58,990 nucleotides of DNA from the NCBI GenBank assembly GCA_947259685.1, contig CAMYNC010000020.1, forward strand, positions 1 to 58,990. Reading direction: 5' to 3'. Position 1 is the first letter of the stretch, and every line of letters starts with the position of its first letter. This DNA is from an uncultured Desulfuromonadales bacterium (GTDB lineage: Bacteria; Desulfobacterota; Desulfuromonadia; Desulfuromonadales; Geopsychrobacteraceae). The position numbers and the translations under genes are program-made. The notes under the pieces were generated by a model, which made no database searches, was not told where the DNA came from, and saw only the letters and a program-made list of their open reading frames with translations. Shown here in pieces: positions 56,161 to 58,990 of this stretch.

Positions 56161-58990
56161 GTGAACCTTGCCAAAATAGCCATAGAGAAAAAAACCGTCA
56201 CCTACTTTGTGACGTTTCTGCTGGTTGTCGCCGGTATCGCCAGTTTTTTCAACCTAGGCCAACTGGAAGATCCGGAATTCAGCATCAAAACTGCGGTAAT
56301 CGTGACCCAATACCCGGGCGCAAGCGCTGCGGAGGTGGAGCTGGAGGTCACCGACCGGATTGAACTTGCCCTGCAGCAGCTCAAAACCATCGACTACATC
56401 AAGTCATTCTCCGCCCCTGGCTTTTCGCAAATATGGGTCAACATCAAACCTGCTATCTGGGCCGACCAGCTACGCCAGGTGTGGGATGAAATGCGCCGTA
56501 AAGTGCGGGAAGTCGAATCGCAACTCCCCCCCGGTGCCGGCCGGCCGTTGGTCAACGATGATTTCGGTGACGTTTACGGGCTGCTGATGGCGATTACCGG
56601 CGACGGATACTCCTACGCGGAAATGGAGACAGCCGCCAAAGACCTGAAAAAAGAGCTGAGCCTGGTGGAGGGGGTTGCCCGGGTGGAGCTCTGGGGCGTG
56701 CAGCCGAAAGCCATCTATCTGGAAGCCTCGGAAGTCCAGCTCAGCCAGTTCGGTCTGTCCGATGACAGCATCATAAGAACCCTTCAGCAACAAAACATGG
56801 TGGTCGATGCCGGTAGTGTCGATGTGCAGACCAAGCGGATGCGGGTGGCACCCACCGGAGAATTCAACACTCCGGAGGACATTGCCAACCTGGCGATTCA
56901 CCCTTCGGTTCTCGACAGCCTGCAAAATACTGAAAAGGGGAAATCATTCAGTAGCGGCGACGAACTGCTGCGTATCCGAGACCTGGGTGAAATCCACCTT
57001 GGCTACGTGGATCCGCCACCCACCATGATGCGGCTCAATGGTGTGCCGTCCATCGCCATTTCTATCACTAACGTCGCCGGAGCCAATATTGTCGACGTCG
57101 GTCGGGGGGTCGACGCCCGGCTGGCCGAACTAACCGAAAACATGCCGATAGGCCTTGAGCTGCATCATGTCCACTGGATGTCGGATATCGTCGATACCTC
57201 GGTCAAAGGTTTTTTCATCAACCTGGCTGAAGCAGTGGCCATCGTGCTTATCGTCCTGGCTGTTTCCATGGGCTGGCGCATGGGTGTACTGATAGGCTTG
57301 GATCTAATCCTGACAATTTTCGGCACCCTGATCGTCATGTCGCTGATGGGCATCGATCTGCAGCGCATGTCCCTCGGCGCCCTGGTCATCGCCCTGGGAA
57401 TGATGGTCGACAACTCCATCGTCGTGGCGGACGGTTTTGTCGTGCGCCTGCAGCAGGGGATGGGGCGCAAACAGGCCGCGATCGAATCTGCAGGATCTCC
57501 GGCCATACCGCTGCTGGGTGCCACCATTATCGCCGTTATGGCCTTCTACCCAATTGGCGGGTCAAAGGAAAGTACCGGCGAATATTGTCTGTCGTTGTTC
57601 CAGGTGGTGGGGATCTCCCTGTTAATCAGTTGGTTGATCTCCATGACCCTGACTCCGCTAAAATGCATCGACATGTTGCCCGACCCCAAACCTGATGAGC
57701 AAGGGCAAGACGACCAGGGGGGAAGAATGGCCCGCATATTCCGCGGTCTGCTCGAGAAAGCGATCCGTTTCCGGCTGCTGTTTATCTCCGGATTAGTAGG
57801 ATTGCTTGTTCTGGCGATGGTTGGGTTCGGTTTTGTCGACCGCACCTTTTTTCCAGATTCGTCGATGAGCAAGTTTATGATCGACTATTACGCCCCTCAG
57901 GGAACCCGTATTTATGATGTAGCAGACCAGCTTGTCTTACTCGAGGAAAAACTGCTTCAGGATGATCGGGTAGAGAGTGTCGCAGAATTTATTGGTGCCG
58001 GCCCGCCCCGTTTCTACCTGCCGGTGGAGCCCGAATCGGCCAACCCGGCCTATGGTCAACTGATCGTCAATCTAAAAGATTTTCGCGACATTGATGGATT
58101 GGTCGCTGAATTAAACGATTGGTCTGCAGAGAATTATCCAGATGCGCTGGTGCAGTTGAAAAAGTACGGGGTCGGGGTGGTGCAGGCATGGAAGTTCCAG
58201 TTTCGTATCAGCGGTCCGGCCATTGCTGACACTGAAGTTCTCAGAGGTCTGTCCGAACAGGTGATGGATGTTTTGCGAGCCGAGCCGATGGTGGCGGCTA
58301 TGCAGACCGACTGGCGGCAGAAGACTCCTATGCTGGTGCCGATGTATAATCAGGAACGGGCCCGATTGGCCGGTGTAAGTCGCGAAGACGTAGCTAATGC
58401 CACCAAGCGTGCCTTCGACGGTCGGACCATTGGCCTCTACCGACAAGACGACGATCTTCTGCCGATCATCCTGCGCCACCAGGAAGAGGACCGTGGCAGT
58501 CTGGAATCTTTCGACGTACTGCAGGTTCAACCAGCCCTCTCCACTAGTACGATCCCCATGTCGCAAATGGTTGACGGGGTAGATATGCAATGGGAGGAGT
58601 CACGGATCTGGCGCCGAGACCGGCGCAGGACCATCACCGTACAGGCCAACCCCGTGCTGGGAGTCACCATACCAACGCTGCTGTCCGCAATCCAGGATAA
58701 GCTTGTGGCGATCGAGATGCCACCCGGCTATTCCTGGGAGTGGGGAGGCGAGCCTGAGGATACGGCAAAATCCCAGGCAGCGCTTGTGCCCGGGGTTATT
58801 CCTGCTGTGGCTGTCATGCTATTCATCATTGTTGCCCTTTTCAACGCGTTCCGACCGCCGATAGTCATCCTTCTAACCATCCCCTTCGCACTGGTCGGGA
58901 TTACTGCCGGCCTGCTGAGTTTCAATGCAGCCTTCGGCTTTATGGCACTGCTCGGTGCCATGAGCCTGGTCGGGATGATGATCAAAAATG
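56161..58990 (+). CDS. RND efflux pump inner-membrane subunit (C-terminus beyond window)
   Basis: AcrB/MexB-type pump, about 943 residues in the window, open throughout, from GTG 56161 with CAGGAGAG upstream. Twelve helices with large periplasmic loops are expected; the proton-relay segment VIALGMMVDNSIVVADGF shows the conserved Asp-Asn. The part ahead of the edge (LLGAMSLVGMMIKN) is late in the family, so roughly 80 residues are missing. Substrate unknown. Confidence 0.93.
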   Translation, partial: MNLAKIAIEKKTVTYFVTFLLVVAGIASFFNLGQLEDPEFSIKTAVIVTQYPGASAAEVELEVTDRIELALQQLKTIDYIKSFSAPGFSQIWVNIKPAIWADQLRQVWDEMRRKVREVESQLPPGAGRPLVNDDFGDVYGLLMAITGDGYSYAEMETAAKDLKKELSLVEGVARVELWGVQPKAIYLEASEVQLSQFGLSDDSIIRTLQQQNMVVDAGSVDVQTKRMRVAPTGEFNTPEDIANLAIHPSVLDSLQNTEKGKSFSSGDELLRIRDLGEIHLGYVDPPPTMMRLNGVPSIAISITNVAGANIVDVGRGVDARLAELTENMPIGLELHHVHWMSDIVDTSVKGFFINLAEAVAIVLIVLAVSMGWRMGVLIGLDLILTIFGTLIVMSLMGIDLQRMSLGALVIALGMMVDNSIVVADGFVVRLQQGMGRKQAAIESAGSPAIPLLGATIIAVMAFYPIGGSKESTGEYCLSLFQVVGISLLISWLISMTLTPLKCIDMLPDPKPDEQGQDDQGGRMARIFRGLLEKAIRFRLLFISGLVGLLVLAMVGFGFVDRTFFPDSSMSKFMIDYYAPQGTRIYDVADQLVLLEEKLLQDDRVESVAEFIGAGPPRFYLPVEPESANPAYGQLIVNLKDFRDIDGLVAELNDWSAENYPDALVQLKKYGVGVVQAWKFQFRISGPAIADTEVLRGLSEQVMDVLRAEPMVAAMQTDWRQKTPMLVPMYNQERARLAGVSREDVANATKRAFDGRTIGLYRQDDDLLPIILRHQEEDRGSLESFDVLQVQPALSTSTIPMSQMVDGVDMQWEESRIWRRDRRRTITVQANPVLGVTIPTLLSAIQDKLVAIEMPPGYSWEWGGEPEDTAKSQAALVPGVIPAVAVMLFIIVALFNAFRPPIVILLTIPFALVGITAGLLSFNAAFGFMALLGAMSLVGMMIKN

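Overview
The window looks like chromosomal core of a Gram-negative deltaproteobacterium of the Desulfuromonadales/Geobacter type. The evidence is protein similarity and gene order judged by eye: the run rpsB-tsf-pyrH-frr-uppS-cdsA-dxr-rseP, LptFG, PqiABC and RND export systems, and a T-box leader on leuA, which is rare in Gram-negatives but known in this group. No rRNA, tRNA, insertion sequence, prophage or CRISPR array was seen.

Layout. 1-619: 5' part of an outer-membrane barrel gene. 873-4731: leuA-leuC-leuD (minus strand) behind a promoter and a T-box leader with a leucine CTC specifier. 4810-10518: phospholipid genes pssA-psd, then ilvN-ilvB-ilvD; ilvC and leuB are absent. 10661-19405: a long minus-strand series from rpsB through translation (rpsB, tsf, frr), pyrimidine (pyrH), ferredoxin, isoprenoid/lipid (uppS, cdsA, dxr), RseP, TsaB and a DUF465 protein. 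19524-21796: lptF-lptG, the LPS export permeases. 21879-24523: ahcY and an ArsR-methyltransferase fusion regulator with a perfect inverted-repeat operator. 24567-27045: a glycosyltransferase and an enolase gene broken by an apparent 62-bp internal deletion. 27061-33800: a small membrane protein and zinc-ribbon pair, an orphan Cas6-family RNase, tgt, a large FAD/Fe-S D-lactate-type dehydrogenase and two small genes.

33828-37580 is a MoxR - DUF58 - transglutaminase operon. 37716-44163 holds a cold-shock gene, DUF502, rlpA, accA and dnaE. Divergent from dnaE is an SOS-type mutagenesis cassette (44413-49391): lexA, an ImuB-like Y-family protein lacking all three catalytic carboxylates, and dnaE2. 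From 49525 to the end lie a split-pqiA pqiABC system and, divergently, an outer-membrane factor, adaptor and RND pump (the pump runs off the window).

Most notable for follow-up: the lexA-imuB-dnaE2 cassette without imuA and with an 11-bp tandem repeat in its promoter; a terminator-like leader in front of dnaE with no upstream gene on that strand; the orphan Cas6; the broken eno; and two overlapping genes (cdsA, DUF58) whose only sensible starts are AUU/AUC. All family assignments are by inspection, with no database search.
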